A stretch of 64,000 nt of DNA from Serratia rubidaea (GCA_901472405.1 LR590463.1:806001-870000); one strand, 5' to 3'; positions 1-10,874 are shown, counted from the stretch's first letter. Notes: generated by a model from the sequence alone, not told the origin. A program made the numbers and translations.

Positions 1-7
1 GAGATTT

Positions 8-130
8 ATACCCTAAATAATTCGAGTTGCAGGAAGGCGGCAAGGGCAGGCATTCCGATGAGCTTACTTGGCTAAGTGATTCGGGTGGCTGAGCACCACC
101 AACAAACCTGCAGCTTGAAGTATGGCGGCT
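8..130. repeat. ERIC-type intergenic palindrome
   Basis: An imperfect palindrome of about 125 bp fills the leader upstream of clcA. Its outer arms (ATAATTCGAGTTGCAGG on the left, CCTGCAGCTTGAAGTAT on the right) are inverted copies. Its centre (GAGCTTACTT then CTAAGTGATTCGGGT) matches the core layout of enterobacterial repetitive intergenic consensus elements. The element after relA has the same core. No coding capacity is apparent. Confidence 0.7.
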
Positions 131-168
131 ATTTATGACTTATTCTTGCCGGTGGTAATCAACCCCTT

Positions 169-1590
169 ATGAGCGAGCATCAATCACAACCCCCGTTAGT
201 ACTTACTCCGCGCGTGAGGCGCGTTGACAGCGTTCGTCAATTTATTCGTCGCGATAAAACGCCGGTGGCGATCCTGCTGATGGCGGCCCTGGTGGGCGCG
301 CTGGCCGGGCTGTTGGGCGTGGCGTTTGAAAAGTCGGTGGACTGGGTGCAGCAGCAGCGTTTTTCCGCGCTGTCGTACGTCGCCGATGCCTGGTATCTGG
401 TGTGGCCGCTGGCGTTTCTGCTGTCCGCCGCGTTGGCGATGCTGGGCTATTATCTGGTGCGACGCTTTGCGCCGGAGGCCGGCGGGTCGGGCATTCCGGA
501 GATCGAGGGCGCGTTGGAAGAGCTGCGGCCGGTACGCTGGTGGCGGGTGCTGCCGGTAAAATTTGTCGGCGGCATGGGCACGCTGGGCGCCGGCATGGTG
601 CTGGGACGGGAAGGGCCGACGGTGCAGATGGGCGGCAACGTCGGGCGTATGGTGCTGGATATCTTCCGCATTCGCGGCGCCGAGGCGCGCCACTCGCTGC
701 TGGCGACCGGGGCGGCGGCCGGGCTGTCCGCCGCGTTTAATGCGCCGCTGGCGGGGATCCTGTTTATCATCGAAGAGATGCGCCCGCAGTTCCGCTATAA
801 CCTGATCTCGATTAAGGCGGTATTTATCGGCGTGATTATGTCGACCGTGGTCTACCAGCTGTGTAATGGCCAGCATGCGGTGATTGAGGTGGGCAAGCTT
901 TCTGCGGCGCCCACTAACACTCTGTGGCTGTATCTGGTGTTGGGAGCGGTGTTCGGCGGCGTCGGCGTGATGTTTAACCGGCTGATTTTCCGGACGCAGG
1001 ACATGTTCGCCCGCCTGCACGGCGGCGAGCTGCGTAAAATTGTGCTGATGGGCGGCGGGCTGGGCGGTCTGTGCGGCGTTCTGGCGCTGATTCAGCCGGA
1101 GGCCGCCGGCGGCGGTTTCGGCCTGATTCCGATTGCGGCGGCGGGCAACTATACCGTCGGCATGCTGATGTTTATCTTTATCGCCCGGATCGTCACCACG
1201 CTGCTGTGCTTCGGCTCCGGCGCGCCGGGCGGTATTTTTGCGCCGATGCTGGCGCTGGGCACGCTGTTTGGCACCGCCTTTGGCCTGGCGAGCAGCCATC
1301 TTTTCCCGCAGTACGGCATCGAGCCGGGGACGTTCGCCATCGCCGGCATGGGGGCGCTGTTCGCCGCGACGGTGCGTGCGCCGCTGACCGGCATCGTGCT
1401 GGTGCTGGAAATGACGGACAACTATCAGCTGATTTTGCCGATGATCATTACCTGCCTGGGCGCGACGCTGGTGGCGCAGTTCCTCGGCGGTCAGCCGCTG
1501 TATTCGTCGCTGCTGGCGCGCACGTTGGAAAAGCAGCGGGTGGCGGAGAAAACAGGCAAAGAAAATACAACAAATGCGGTGAATACTTGA
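169..1590 (+). CDS. clcA: H+/Cl- exchange transporter ClcA
   Basis: This 473-residue ClC-family 2:1 chloride/proton antiporter acts in the inner membrane and supports extreme acid resistance in enterics. The key residues fall at E. coli numbering: Ser107 in the GSGIP anion-selectivity loop, the gating Glu148 in GREGP and the internal proton Glu203 in [17 protein letters not shown] motif follows in the second half. About a dozen hydrophobic segments run through the protein. Length equals the E. coli protein. The ATG at 169 has only a weak ribosome site, but it gives the expected short polar N-terminus. The gene is intact and followed by erpA on the same strand about 100 bp away. Confidence 0.96.
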   Translation: MSEHQSQPPLVLTPRVRRVDSVRQFIRRDKTPVAILLMAALVGALAGLLGVAFEKSVDWVQQQRFSALSYVADAWYLVWPLAFLLSAALAMLGYYLVRRFAPEAGGSGIPEIEGALEELRPVRWWRVLPVKFVGGMGTLGAGMVLGREGPTVQMGGNVGRMVLDIFRIRGAEARHSLLATGAAAGLSAAFNAPLAGILFIIEEMRPQFRYNLISIKAVFIGVIMSTVVYQLCNGQHAVIEVGKLSAAPTNTLWLYLVLGAVFGGVGVMFNRLIFRTQDMFARLHGGELRKIVLMGGGLGGLCGVLALIQPEAAGGGFGLIPIAAAGNYTVGMLMFIFIARIVTTLLCFGSGAPGGIFAPMLALGTLFGTAFGLASSHLFPQYGIEPGTFAIAGMGALFAATVRAPLTGIVLVLEMTDNYQLILPMIITCLGATLVAQFLGGQPLYSSLLARTLEKQRVAEKTGKENTTNAVNT

Positions 1591-1697
1591 ACGCAACACT
1601 CAGGTATTGGATAATCACGAGTATTAATCAGGTTGCCGGCACCCACCCGAAGTCATACCAGGGAGCCTGATGCTGAATCATGTTGGGAGTTAAGAGT

Positions 1698-2042
1698 ATG
1701 AGTGAAGAGACAGCACTGCCCCTGCAATTTACCGAGGCAGCAGCAAACAAGGTGAAATTCCTGATTGCTGATGAAGAAAATCCGAACCTGAAGTTGCGGG
1801 TTTACATCACCGGTGGCGGCTGCAGCGGATTCCAATACGGCTTCACTTTTGACGATAAGGTCAACGAAGGCGATATGACCATCGAAAAACAGGGCGTGGC
1901 TCTGGTGGTCGACCCGATGAGCCTGCAATATCTGGTTGGCGGCTCGGTGGATTATACCGAAGGTCTGGAAGGGTCGCGCTTTGTGGTGACCAACCCGAAC
2001 GCTAAGACCACCTGCGGTTGCGGCTCGTCGTTCAGCATCTGA
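1698..2042 (+). CDS. erpA: iron-sulfur cluster insertion protein ErpA
   Basis: A-type Fe-S carrier of 114 residues that delivers clusters to apoproteins of isoprenoid synthesis and respiration. The three ligand cysteines are at residues 42 (GGGCSGF), 106 and 108 (CGCGSSFSI), as in E. coli ErpA. I chose the ATG at 1698 over the upstream in-frame ATG at 1680 because it gives the canonical MSEE N-terminus and length and sits behind a GGGAG ribosome site at 1684-1688. A strong hairpin terminator follows, shared with the convergent yadS. Confidence 0.97.
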   Translation: MSEETALPLQFTEAAANKVKFLIADEENPNLKLRVYITGGGCSGFQYGFTFDDKVNEGDMTIEKQGVALVVDPMSLQYLVGGSVDYTEGLEGSRFVVTNPNAKTTCGCGSSFSI

Positions 2043-2061
2043 TCGGCCGTCTGACCTAAAG

Positions 2062-2088
2062 AAAAACCCGCCAAACGGCGGGTTTTTT
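2062..2088. terminator. bidirectional terminator between erpA and yadS
   Basis: The stem CCCGCC / GGCGGG (2067-2072 with 2077-2082) has a 4-nt loop, an A-run on the left and a run of six T on the right. It can therefore end transcripts from both converging genes. Confidence 0.9.
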
Positions 2089-2099
2089 ATTGGTTAAAT

Positions 2100-2714
2100 C
2101 TATTGTTCGAGAATAAACGCCGGCAGCTTCAGGTGCCAGCGTATGGCCGCCAGCCGGATCAGCAGCGTAATGGTCATGCCCAGCATCATTGCCTGCTGCA
2201 GCGGCATGCCGAAGGTGGAGAACGCGGTAGCGTGCACGATGCCGCCGACAATGCAGGCGGTGGCGTAAATTTCCGTCCGCAGGATCATCGGGATTTCGCG
2301 CGCCAGCACGTCGCGGATAATGCCGCCGCCGACGCCGGTAATTACGCCCATGCATACCGCCACCAGCGCGCCGCTGCCGGCGGCAAAGGCCTTGTCGACG
2401 CCGATGCCGACGAACACCGCCAGCCCGACCGCATCCAGCACCGGCAGCACCCACTTCGGCAGGCGACGCGGCTGACGCACCAGCATCAGCGTCAGCACGC
2501 AGGTGATCATCGCCACCACCAAATCGGTGGGGTCCTGCACCCAGAACACCGGGCCGTTAGCCAGCGCCATATCGCGGATGGTGCCGCCGCCGACGGCGGT
2601 CACCACCCCGAGCACCAGCACGCCGAAAGGGTCCATTCGCAGCTTACCGGCCAGCAACACGCCGGAGATGGCGAACACCGCGGTGCCGAGAATATCCAGC
2701 CAGAACACCAGCAT
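2100..2714 (-). CDS. yadS: TRIC-family cation channel protein YadS
   Basis: Inner-membrane protein of 204 residues from the UPF0126/TRIC family, whose bacterial members are trimeric cation channels. Two internally repeated halves each carry the family motif (GVVTAVGGGTIRDM and GVITGVGGGIIRDV), and about seven hydrophobic segments are visible. The start at 2714 gives the canonical MLVFWLDI N-terminus; an upstream in-frame ATG would add nine residues inside btuF. The start overlaps the btuF stop by one base (TGATG), so the two genes are probably translationally coupled. The physiological role is not established. Confidence 0.9.
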   Translation of the reverse strand: MLVFWLDILGTAVFAISGVLLAGKLRMDPFGVLVLGVVTAVGGGTIRDMALANGPVFWVQDPTDLVVAMITCVLTLMLVRQPRRLPKWVLPVLDAVGLAVFVGIGVDKAFAAGSGALVAVCMGVITGVGGGIIRDVLAREIPMILRTEIYATACIVGGIVHATAFSTFGMPLQQAMMLGMTITLLIRLAAIRWHLKLPAFILEQ

Positions 2715-3520
2715 CAGCGGATCTCCGCCAGCTGGCTGCACAGCTGCTGCGCCGCCAGCATAATGCGTGGCCCCGCGCGGTTGAACCAGTCTTCATTCAG
2801 CGCAATGACCGGCACCTGCAGCTGCGGCGCCCAGAATGCCTTGACGCTGGCGATCTGTTCGGCGCCGCCGCTGATGACGATCGCCTGCGGCCGACGCGCC
2901 AGCACCTGCTCGCGGCCGATTTGCGGCCAGGGCACGCGGCTGTCGGCAAAAATGTTCTCGCCGCCGCACAGGCTCAGCAGCCGGCTTTGCAGCGTCGCGG
3001 CGGAGCTGGTGAACAACGGCTGAGTGCCGAACTGCAGCAGCACGCGGCGCGGCGGGTTATCGGCATAGCGGGTCTTCAGCCGGGCGAGCTGCTGGCGCAC
3101 CTGCGCGGCCGCCTGATGCGCCTGCTCCGGGTGCGGGCTGTAGGCGGCCAGATCGTCCAGCAGGCCGGCGATCTCCTCCGGCGTTTTGGCGTCGGCGTAA
3201 AAGATCGGAATGCCGAACGCGGCGATCTGATCCAGCACCCGCTGTGGGTTGCCGCCGCGCCAGGCCAGGATCAGATCCGGCTTGAGCGCCAGGATCCGCT
3301 CCAGGTTGACCCCTTGCCACGATGCCACCTGCTCAAGCCGTTTGGCCTGCGGCGGATAATCGGAAAAGGCGCTGACCGCCAGCAGGGTATCCCCCATGCC
3401 GGCGGCGTACGCCAGCTCCGTGGTATTGGGCGCCAGGCTGATCACCCGCTGCGCGGCCGCGGCGGGCAGGGACAGCGCCAGCGCCAGCAGCCACGGCAGG
3501 CAGCAAAAACGTCGTTTCAC
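2714..3520 (-). CDS. btuF: vitamin B12-binding periplasmic protein BtuF
   Basis: Substrate-binding component of the BtuCD cobalamin importer, 268 residues. A typical signal peptide is present (basic MKRRF start, leucine/alanine core, cleavage after the alanine run near residue 22). It is followed by the class III binding-protein fold seen in [17 protein letters not shown] and AFSDYPPQ. The start codon is GTG. The gene sits 1 bp downstream of the mtnN stop and overlaps yadS, the usual enteric mtnN-btuF-yadS operon. Confidence 0.95.
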   Translation of the reverse strand: MKRRFCCLPWLLALALSLPAAAAQRVISLAPNTTELAYAAGMGDTLLAVSAFSDYPPQAKRLEQVASWQGVNLERILALKPDLILAWRGGNPQRVLDQIAAFGIPIFYADAKTPEEIAGLLDDLAAYSPHPEQAHQAAAQVRQQLARLKTRYADNPPRRVLLQFGTQPLFTSSAATLQSRLLSLCGGENIFADSRVPWPQIGREQVLARRPQAIVISGGAEQIASVKAFWAPQLQVPVIALNEDWFNRAGPRIMLAAQQLCSQLAEIR

Positions 3521-3521
3521 C

Positions 3522-4223
3522 TTAGTCGCGCTTGGCCAGCATCTGCAGCATGGCGTTGACCATCAGCGAGGACTGCTTGGCGGCCACGGTCAGGAACTCG
3601 TCGAAGCTCATGTGCGATTCGCTGTCGGCCACGTCGGAGATGGCGCGCACCACCACAAACGGCGTGCCGAACTGGTGACAGACGTGGGCGATCGCCGCCG
3701 CTTCCATTTCTACCGCCGCCACGCTCGGGAAGGTGGCGCGAATGCGCGCCAGCGGTTCGGCGCCGTTGATAAAGGCGTCGCCGCTGCAGATCAGGCCGCG
3801 CACCGCATTAAGATCCAGCTGGCGGATGCAGTGTTCCGCCAGGGCGATCAGCGCATCGTTGGCGACGAACGCCGCCGGGCAGCCCGCCATCTGGCCTGGT
3901 TCATAACCGAACGCGGTGACGTCGGCATCGTGGTAGCGGACCTCTTCGGACACCACGATATCGCCGACTTTCAGCGTGGCGGCCAGACCGCCGGCGGAAC
4001 CGGTGTTGATCACCAGATCCGGCTGGCAATGCTCCAGCAGCAGGGTGGTGCCCATCGCCGCAGAGACTTTACCGATGCCGGACTTCAGCAGCGCGACCTC
4101 CACCCCGTTGATCTGGCCGGTGTAAATTTCACAGCCCGCGCGCTGGATGGTCTGACGGTTTTCGATTTGATCGCGCAGCAGGGTAACTTCCTGCTCCATG
4201 GCGCCGATGATGCCTACTTTCAT
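3522..4223 (-). CDS. mtnN: 5'-methylthioadenosine/S-adenosylhomocysteine nucleosidase
   Basis: Hydrolyses MTA, SAH and 5'-deoxyadenosine to adenine and the thioribose product, in methionine salvage and autoinducer-2 precursor supply. The 233-residue protein begins [13 protein letters not shown] with the catalytic Glu near residue 12. [11 protein letters not shown] (substrate Met/Glu pair) and the catalytic Asp in RAISDVAD are present. I reject the longer frame starting at 4322 because it adds 33 non-conserved residues. First gene of a minus-strand operon with btuF and yadS, divergent from dgt. Confidence 0.96.
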   Translation of the reverse strand: MKVGIIGAMEQEVTLLRDQIENRQTIQRAGCEIYTGQINGVEVALLKSGIGKVSAAMGTTLLLEHCQPDLVINTGSAGGLAATLKVGDIVVSEEVRYHDADVTAFGYEPGQMAGCPAAFVANDALIALAEHCIRQLDLNAVRGLICSGDAFINGAEPLARIRATFPSVAAVEMEAAAIAHVCHQFGTPFVVVRAISDVADSESHMSFDEFLTVAAKQSSLMVNAMLQMLAKRD

Positions 4224-4361
4224 AAATAATACTCGCTGATAGGGGGAAGAAGTGCCGCATAGTCTATCATGGCTGTTAAACAGAGATAATCCATTGCATC
4301 CGCCGTGCGGAATTGCTATCACGGAGGCAGACGCGCCAGGGCCAAAACAGGAGAGCCGCAG

Positions 4362-5879
4362 ATGTCCGGGATCGACTTTAAACAGAAAATCAGCTTTCAG
4401 CGCCCGTTCAGCAATCCGATCGTGGCGGAGCAGGAGTACGATATTGTCCGCCAGTTCGAAAGCGATCGCGGACGGATCGTCAACTCGGCGGCGATTCGCC
4501 GGCTGCAGCAGAAAACCCAGGTCTTCCCGCTGGAGCGCAACGCGGCGGTGCGCAGCCGGCTAACCCACTCGATGGAAGTGCAGCAGGTGGGGCGGCACAT
4601 TGCCAAAGAGATCCTCAACCGCTTTAAGCAAGAGCAGCGTATTGATGCGCTCGGCCTGACCAACCTGCTGGATCCGTTTGAAAGCATCGTTGAAATGGCC
4701 TGCCTGATGCATGATATCGGCAACCCGCCGTTTGGCCACTTCGGCGAGTCGGCGATCAACGACTGGTTCAGCCAGCGGCTCGATCCGGACAGCTGCGGCA
4801 GCGAGCCGAGCAGCCAGGACGGCTGCCAGGTTGAGGTGCTGCGCCTGCGTGAAGGGGACGGTGATCTGAACCGGCTGCGCAGCCGCATCCGCCACGATCT
4901 GAGCCATTTTGAAGGCAACGCGCAGGCGATCCGGCTGGTGCATACGCTGCTGAAACTGAACCTGACCTATGCCCAGGTGGGCTGCATCCTGAAATATACC
5001 CGCCCGGCGTATTGGGCGCAGGCTATCCCCACCAGCCACAGCTACCTGATGAAAAAGCCGGGTTTTTATCTGGCGGAGGAGGCGTTTGTCGACCGCCTGC
5101 GGCGTGAGTTGCAGATGGGGGAGTTCGACCGTTTCCCGCTGACCTATATCATGGAGGCCGCCGATGATATTTCTTATTGCATCGCCGATCTGGAAGACGC
5201 GGTGGAAAAAAACATTTTCACCGTCGAGCAGCTTTACCACTATTTGAGCCAGGAGTGGGGGACGGTAGAGTCGGGCGATCTGTTTGATAAAACGGTGGCC
5301 GGCGCGTTTGGCAAAATAGCGCAGGGCGGCGCGCGGCGCAGTTCGGAAGATCAGTTCTTTATGTACCTGCGGGTATTTACCGTTGCTAAACTGGTGCCTC
5401 ATGCCGCCGGGCGTTTTATTGATAATCTGGACGCCATTTATCAGGGCAACTTTAATCAGGCGCTGCTGGAGGATTTCAGCCCGGCGTACCGGCTGCTGAA
5501 AGTATTTAAAAAGGTGGCGTCTAAATACGTCTTCAACCACCCGGAGGTGGAGCAGCTGGAGCTGCAGGGCTACCGCGTTATCAGCGGCCTGCTGGATATC
5601 TACAGCCCGCTGCTGGCGATGTCGCAGGCAGACTTCAGCCAACTGGTGCAGGAAGACAGCCATCGTGATTTCCGGATGGAGACGCGGCTGTTCCATAAAC
5701 TCTCCACCAAGCATCGGCTGGCTTATATTGAAGCCGTCGAGGGGATACAGTATTTATCCCCGGAGCAGCGGGAGATCCGCGAATATTATTTCCGCGCGCG
5801 GCTGCTGCAGGATTATATCAGCGGTATGACCGACCTTTACGCCTATGATGAATATCGCCGTTTAATGGCGGCGGAATAA
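4362..5879 (+). CDS. dgt: deoxyguanosinetriphosphate triphosphohydrolase
   Basis: HD-superfamily enzyme hydrolysing dGTP to deoxyguanosine and triphosphate. The product is 505 residues, the E. coli length. Metal ligands are visible as His69 ([11 protein letters not shown]) and His117-Asp118 ([16 protein letters not shown]). The start at 4362 follows AGGAG at 4349-4353 and gives [10 protein letters not shown]; an in-frame ATG at 4305 would add 19 unrelated residues. The gene is transcribed divergently from mtnN and upstream of degP, as in E. coli. Confidence 0.96.
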   Translation: MSGIDFKQKISFQRPFSNPIVAEQEYDIVRQFESDRGRIVNSAAIRRLQQKTQVFPLERNAAVRSRLTHSMEVQQVGRHIAKEILNRFKQEQRIDALGLTNLLDPFESIVEMACLMHDIGNPPFGHFGESAINDWFSQRLDPDSCGSEPSSQDGCQVEVLRLREGDGDLNRLRSRIRHDLSHFEGNAQAIRLVHTLLKLNLTYAQVGCILKYTRPAYWAQAIPTSHSYLMKKPGFYLAEEAFVDRLRRELQMGEFDRFPLTYIMEAADDISYCIADLEDAVEKNIFTVEQLYHYLSQEWGTVESGDLFDKTVAGAFGKIAQGGARRSSEDQFFMYLRVFTVAKLVPHAAGRFIDNLDAIYQGNFNQALLEDFSPAYRLLKVFKKVASKYVFNHPEVEQLELQGYRVISGLLDIYSPLLAMSQADFSQLVQEDSHRDFRMETRLFHKLSTKHRLAYIEAVEGIQYLSPEQREIREYYFRARLLQDYISGMTDLYAYDEYRRLMAAE

Positions 5880-5991
5880 CGCTGGCGCCACCCCCTTCCT
5901 TATCCGACCGCGTCCTTGCCGGCGCGGTTTATTATTTAGAGAAGTGTAAAGACGAGGAATAATTTTTTACGCTTCTCAATACTCCGCGGCT

Positions 5992-6018
5992 GAACTTCAG
6001 GTTATTAATAGGTTCTCA
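5992..6018 (+). promoter_or_regulatory. sigma-E-like promoter of degP
   Basis: GAACTT (5992-5997), a 16-bp spacer and TCTCA (6014-6018) match the sigma-E pattern. They lie about 85 bp upstream of the degP start, where the E. coli degP sigma-E promoter lies. A partial CpxR-like GTAAA lies further upstream near 5946; I do not call it. Confidence 0.7.
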
Positions 6019-6101
6019 TTGTGTACAACAAGCGCGATACCCTGCGGCGCCTGCTGAATGGGGTATGTCCCTGCATTGACCGACTTTATAGAGACACACA
6101 G

Positions 6102-7526
6102 ATGAAAAAAACCGCATTAGTTCTGAGCGCCCTGGCTTTCAGTATGGGCATGGCCCTTGGCCCGGCAAACGCTTCCGCCGCAGAGACGGCCTCCGCCAGC
6201 ACGCCGTCGACGCAGTTGCCAAGCCTGGCGCCGATGCTGGAAAAGGTGATGCCGTCGGTGGTCAGCATCAACGTGGAAGGCAGCGCCGCCGTTAATACGC
6301 CGCGTATGCCGCAGCAGTTCCAGCAGTTCTTTGGCGAGGATTCGCCGTTCTGTCAGGATGGATCGCCGTTCCAGGGCTCGCCGATGTGTCAGGGCGGGGC
6401 GGGCGGTGAGAGCGCCAAAAGAGAGCTTTAAGGCGCTGGGGGCCGGGGTGGTGATCGATGCGGCGAAGGGCTACGTGGTGACCAACAACCACGTGGTGGA
6501 CAACGCCAACAAGATCCAGGTGCAGCTGAGCGACGGCGCCGCTTTGATGCCAAGATCATCGGTAAGGATCCGCGTTCCGATATTGCGCTGATCCAGCTGA
6601 AGAACTTCAAGAACCTCACCGCGATCAAAATGGCGGATTCCGATCGGCTGCGGGTCGGCGACTACACGGTGGCGATCGGCAACCCTTACGGTCTGGGTGA
6701 AACCGCCACTTCCGGCATCGTTTCGGCGCTGGGCGCAGCGGCCTGAACCTGGAAAACTACGAAAACTTTATCCAGACCGATGCGGCGATCAACCGCGGTA
6801 ACTCCGGCGGTGCGCTGGTGAACCTGAACGGCGAGCTGATCGGCATCAACACCGCGATCCTGGCGCCGGACGGCGGCAATATCGGTATTGGCTTCGCCAT
6901 TCCGAGCAATATGGTGAAAAGCCTGACGGCGCAGATGGTGCAATACGGCCAGGTCAAACGCGGCGAGCTGGGGATTATGGGCACCGAGCTGAACTCGGAG
7001 CTGGCGCAGGCGATGAAGGTTGACGCCCAGCGCGGCGCCTTTGTCAGCCAGGTGATGCCGAAGTCCTCTGCCGCCAAGGCGGGCATCAAGGCGGGCGATG
7101 TGATCGTGACCATGAACGGTAAAGCCATCTCCAGCTTCGCCTCGTTCCGCGCGCAGATCGGCACGTTGCCGGCCGGCAGTAAAATGTCGCTGGGGATTAT
7201 CCGCGACGGCAAGCGGTGACCGTGGATGTGACGCTGGAGCAGAGCAAACAGACGCAGGTCGACGCCGGCAATATCAACGCCGGCATCGAGGGGCCGAACT
7301 GAGCAACGTGCAGGCCGGCAACCATAAAGGGGTCAGGGTTGACAGCGTGAAGGCCGGCAGCGCCGCCGCCAGCATCGGCCTGAAGAAAGGCGACGTGATC
7401 CTGGGGGTCAACCAGCAGCCGGTGCAGAACCTGGGCGAGCTGCGCAAAATCATCGACAGCAAGCCGCCGGTTCTGGCGCTGAACATCCTGCGCGGCGACA
7501 GCACGCTGTACCTGCTGATGCAGTAA
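6102..7526 (+). pseudogene. degP: periplasmic serine endoprotease DegP (five frameshifts as read)
   Basis: Envelope stress protease/chaperone. The signal peptide (MKKTALVLSALAFSMGMALG...) is followed by a trypsin-like domain with all three catalytic residues: His in VTNNHVVDNA, Asp in DPRSDIALIQL and Ser in NRGNSGGAL. Two PDZ domains follow, and the protein ends DSTLYLLMQ. The reading frame is broken near 6415 (extra A), 6540, 6733 and 7215 (each one C short in a CC pair) and 7296 (one G short in a G run). Restoring each base gives a continuous protein of about 475 residues, the family length. Every conserved motif survives across the breaks, so I judge these to be sequencing errors. A sigma-E-like promoter lies upstream. 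Confidence 0.9.
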
Positions 7527-7550
7527 TCTGTCTCCGTTCTCTTCTCAAAC

Positions 7551-7575
7551 AGGCACGCTGCGGCGTGCCTTTTTC
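7551..7575 (+). terminator. degP terminator
   Basis: The perfect 8-bp stem AGGCACGC / GCGTGCCT (7551-7558 with 7563-7570) has a TGCG loop and a T-run. It lies 25 bp after the degP stop. Confidence 0.9.
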
Positions 7576-7625
7576 GTGTTGCTAAATTGTGAAGCCTGCC
7601 ACAACTCCCGGCGCTGCCGAAACGC

Positions 7626-7642
7626 TTTGGGCATCTGCACAA
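7626..7642 (+). promoter_or_regulatory. candidate CdaR operator upstream of cdaR
   Basis: The 17-bp near-palindrome TTTGGGCATCTGCACAA lies 64 bp before the cdaR start. An inverted copy with 15 of 17 identities lies in the garD-gudP divergent region at 10635-10651. The pairing with the diacid-sugar regulon suggests autoregulation by CdaR; this is inference. Confidence 0.55.
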
Positions 7643-7705
7643 TGTGCCGCTCCCGGCGCGTCGGTATGCTGGGCGATTATCTAAAATCGGGTTGGGGCGA
7701 ATTGA

Positions 7706-8857
7706 ATGGCGGAATACCATCTTGACGGCAAGCTGGCGCAGGAAATCGTGGCGCGCACCATGCAAATCATTGACGGCAACGTCAATGTGATGGACGCGCG
7801 CGGCAGAATCATCGGCAGCGGCGACCGTGAGCGGGTCGGCGAGCTGCACGAAGGGGCGCTGCTGGTACTGTCGCAGGCCCGGGTGGTGGATATCGATGAG
7901 GCCGTGGCCCGCCATCTGCACGGCGTGCGGCCGGGCATCAATCTGCCGCTGCGCATCGACGGCAGCATCGTCGGGGTTATCGGCCTGACCGGAAATCCGG
8001 CGCAGCTGCGCCAATACGGCGAACTGGTGTGCATGGCGGCCGAAATGATGCTGGAGCAGGCGCGGCTGATGCACCTGCTGGCGCAGGACAGCCGCTTCCG
8101 CGAAGAGCTGGTGCTGAACCTGATCCGCGCGGAGGCGCTGTCGCCGGCGCTGATGGAGTGGGCGCAGCGGCTGGGTATCGATCCGGAGGAGCCGCGCGTG
8201 GCGGCGGTGGTTGAGGTGGACAGCGGGCAGCTGGGCGTCGACAGCGCAATGGCGGAACTGCAGCAGCTGCAGGCGCTGCTGACGCTGCCGGAGCGCGACA
8301 ACCTGATAGCCATCGTCTCGCTCAGTGAAATGGTGGTGCTGAAGCCGGCGCTTAACGGCCACGGCCGCTGGGACGCCGAAGACCACCGCCGCCGGGTGGA
8401 AAACCTGTTGTCGCGCATGAAAGAGAGCAGCCGCCTGCGGGTGCGGGTGGCGCTGGGCAATTACTTTACCGGGCCGGGCAGTATCGCCCGCTCCTACCGC
8501 ACCGCGCGCACCACCATGGCGGTGGGCAAGCAGCGCATGTTCGAGCAGCGCGCCTACTACTACCAGGATTTAATGCTGCCGGTGCTGTTAGACAGCCTGC
8601 GCGGCGGCTGGCAGGCGGACGAGCTGGTCAGGCCGCTGGCGCGCCTGAAGGCGATGGACGGCAACGGCCTGCTGCGGCGCACCCTCAGCGCCTGGTTTTT
8701 GAATAACGTGCAGCCGAGCGCCACCGCCAAGGCGCTGTACATTCACCGCAACACGCTGGAATACCGCCTGAACCGCATCTCCGAACTGACCGGCCTCAAC
8801 CTGTCGAGCTTTGACGCCCGCTTGCTGCTGTATATCGGCCTGCAGCTGGACGAATAG
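7706..8857 (+). CDS. cdaR: sugar diacid utilisation regulator CdaR
   Basis: Transcriptional activator of glucarate, galactarate and glycerate catabolism, 383 residues. An N-terminal diacid-recognition domain (LAQEIVARTMQIID..., roughly residues 5-135) precedes a GGDEF-like middle region. A C-terminal PucR-type helix-turn-helix (ALYIHRNTLEYRLNRISELT, about residues 340-360) ends the protein. It stops 1 bp before the convergent garD stop. Its targets surround it, and a candidate operator precedes it. Confidence 0.93.
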   Translation: MAEYHLDGKLAQEIVARTMQIIDGNVNVMDARGRIIGSGDRERVGELHEGALLVLSQARVVDIDEAVARHLHGVRPGINLPLRIDGSIVGVIGLTGNPAQLRQYGELVCMAAEMMLEQARLMHLLAQDSRFREELVLNLIRAEALSPALMEWAQRLGIDPEEPRVAAVVEVDSGQLGVDSAMAELQQLQALLTLPERDNLIAIVSLSEMVVLKPALNGHGRWDAEDHRRRVENLLSRMKESSRLRVRVALGNYFTGPGSIARSYRTARTTMAVGKQRMFEQRAYYYQDLMLPVLLDSLRGGWQADELVRPLARLKAMDGNGLLRRTLSAWFLNNVQPSATAKALYIHRNTLEYRLNRISELTGLNLSSFDARLLLYIGLQLDE

Positions 8858-8858
8858 C

Positions 8859-10424
8859 TCAGGTGACCGGCGCCGGGTTGAACACCGCCAGCGCATTATG
8901 TAATCCCCATCGATCCGACCAGGTTTTCTTGCGCCCGCTGGCGATGGCCAATATCAGCTCAAACAGCTGCCAGCCCACCTGCTCGATGGTGGCCTCGCCC
9001 TTGGCGATGCTGCCGGCGTCGATATCCATCAGATCGTGCCAGCGCTCGGCCAGCGCGCTGTGGGTCGCCATTTTGATGACCGGCACGGCGGTCAGGCCGT
9101 ACGGCGTGCCGCGCCCGGTGGTGAACACCTGCAGAGTGATGCCGGAGGCCAGCTGCTGGGTGCCGCAGACGAAGTCGCTGGCGGGCGTGGCGGCGAAGAT
9201 CAGGCCGCGCCTGCTCGGGCGCTGGCCGGGGGAGAGCACTTCGACAATCGCGCTGGCGCCGGACTTGGCGATCGACCCCAGCGCCTTTTCCACCACGTTC
9301 GCCAGCCCGCCTTTTTTATTGCCGGGCGATGGATTGGCGCTGCGGTCGGTCTGGCCCTGACTGAGGTAATCGTCGTACCAGCGCATCTCCTCCAGCAGGC
9401 GCCGGCCCACTTCCTGGTCGGCGACGCGCGGCGTCAGCAGATGAATGGCGTCACGCACCTCCGTCACTTCCGAGAACATTACCGTCGCGCCGCAGCGCAC
9501 CAGCAGATCGGAGGCGAAGCCCACCGCCGGGTTGGCGGTGACGCCGGAGAAAGCGTCGCTGCCGCCGCACTGCATACCGACCACCAGCTCTGACGCCGGG
9601 CAAGGCTCGCGTCGGCGCTGATTGAGCTTGCGCAGATGCCGTTCCGCCAGCGCCAGAATATCGTCTACCATCGATTTAAAGCCGATATGCTTCTCATCCT
9701 GCAGACGCACGATCTGCCCGGCGTCCAGCGAAATTGGCTGCACATCCGGGGTGCCCTGCAGCAGCCGCTCCGGCTGCAGTTTTTCGCAGCCGAGGCCGAC
9801 CACCATCACCTCGCCGCCGAAATTGGGGTTAAGCGCCAGATTATGGATGGTGCGGATCGGCACCACCGCGGCGGGCGCGTTGATGGCGACGCCGCAGCCG
9901 TAAAGGTGATTCAGCGCCACCACGCCGTCCACGTTAGGGTATTGCGGCAGCAGGTCGCGTTCGATGATTTTCACCACGAAGTCGACCACGCCGGCGACGC
10001 AGTGCACGCTGGTGGTAATCCCCAGCAGGTTTTTCGTGCCGACGCTGCCGTCGGCGTTGCGGTAGCCGTCGAAGGTGTAGCCCTCAAGCGGCGGTAATGG
10101 CGGCGGCACGCGGTTAGCCAGCGGCAGGCTGTCCAGCGCCGGCGCCGCCGGCAGCGTGACCAGCGATTCATCAATCCAGCCGCCGCGCAGGATATCGCGC
10201 TGCGCATAGCCGATCGTCTCGCCGTAGCGAATAATCGCCTCGCCGGCGGCGATATTAATTAATGCCGTCTTGTGTCCCTGCGGCACGTGTTCAATTAACC
10301 GTAAGCCGCAGGGAAATAGCGTTCCTTTGGCTAATCCCTGCGGATTAACCACGATGGCGACATTATCATTGGCGTGAACCTTTATATATAACGGCGCGTC
10401 GTGACGGGTATTTATTTCAGACAT
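8859..10424 (-). CDS. garD: galactarate dehydratase GarD
   Basis: Iron-dependent UxaA-family dehydratase converting galactarate to 5-keto-4-deoxy-D-glucarate. An N-terminal SAF-like domain (about residues 1-100) precedes the large UxaA catalytic part, with [39 protein letters not shown] and the C-terminal [16 protein letters not shown]. About 521 residues against 523 in E. coli. I chose the ATG at 10424, which follows GTGAGG, over the in-frame ATG at 10445. It is divergent from gudP, and its product feeds GarL. Confidence 0.95.
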   Translation of the reverse strand: MSEINTRHDAPLYIKVHANDNVAIVVNPQGLAKGTLFPCGLRLIEHVPQGHKTALINIAAGEAIIRYGETIGYAQRDILRGGWIDESLVTLPAAPALDSLPLANRVPPPLPPLEGYTFDGYRNADGSVGTKNLLGITTSVHCVAGVVDFVVKIIERDLLPQYPNVDGVVALNHLYGCGVAINAPAAVVPIRTIHNLALNPNFGGEVMVVGLGCEKLQPERLLQGTPDVQPISLDAGQIVRLQDEKHIGFKSMVDDILALAERHLRKLNQRRREPCPASELVVGMQCGGSDAFSGVTANPAVGFASDLLVRCGATVMFSEVTEVRDAIHLLTPRVADQEVGRRLLEEMRWYDDYLSQGQTDRSANPSPGNKKGGLANVVEKALGSIAKSGASAIVEVLSPGQRPSRRGLIFAATPASDFVCGTQQLASGITLQVFTTGRGTPYGLTAVPVIKMATHSALAERWHDLMDIDAGSIAKGEATIEQVGWQLFELILAIASGRKKTWSDRWGLHNALAVFNPAPVT

Positions 10425-10874
10425 TCCAACCTCACTTGCCTTCATTATTATTTTTGCTGCGAGATTAATCGGCAGATGTGCTCACCTAATCAGTATAGGT
10501 TTAGCTATCAGACGGCGACATTATGCAAATGACCGGTATTACGCGGCGACGGCGCTCAATTCTTTGGCATTGCGCCAACGGCGCGTGAGGCCGATCACGG
10601 CCCGGCGGGGTTTCGTGAGCCGTCCGGCGTTATCTTGGGCAGATGCCCCAAACTAACGGCCATATCGTGCCGATCCTTGGAATATTGCCCGATGAGCTTC
10701 GTAAATGAGCTGCATATACTTTTCGCAGAGCAAAATTATTGGGCTTTGATATTACCGCAACGGAATTAATCGCACTGCTCACAGGTGAGGTTTATTTAAT
10801 TCAACCCATATTCGTTCTGAGATATTCATGCAGTTCAGGATGAAGATAGCACCCGCTAGATTCAGGAGAACACC
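10425..10874. promoter_or_regulatory. divergent garD/gudP control region
   Basis: This 450-bp non-coding region, AT-rich near both genes, drives garD leftward and gudP rightward. It contains the 17-bp palindrome at 10635-10651 and a weaker related sequence at 10468-10484 (core GGCAGATGTGC) close to garD. I see no open frame or hairpin terminator in it. Promoter elements cannot be fixed by eye. Confidence 0.6.
10635..10651 (-). promoter_or_regulatory. candidate CdaR operator in garD/gudP region
   Basis: TTGGGCAGATGCCCCAA is a near-perfect palindrome. Its complement matches the motif upstream of cdaR at 15 of 17 positions. The match in two diacid-regulon promoters and nowhere else that I noticed supports a regulon operator. 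Confidence 0.55.

Noticed and set aside
196..1599. Long minus-strand open frame of 467 codons opposite clcA
   Set aside because: It is the antisense shadow of a GC-rich gene: Arg/His/Gln-rich, no ribosome site, no motif, while clcA matches the family end to end.
6102..7526. True pseudogenisation of degP
   Set aside because: All motifs and the sigma-E-like promoter are preserved and each break is a one-base homopolymer change; real decay would also show substitutions and larger losses.
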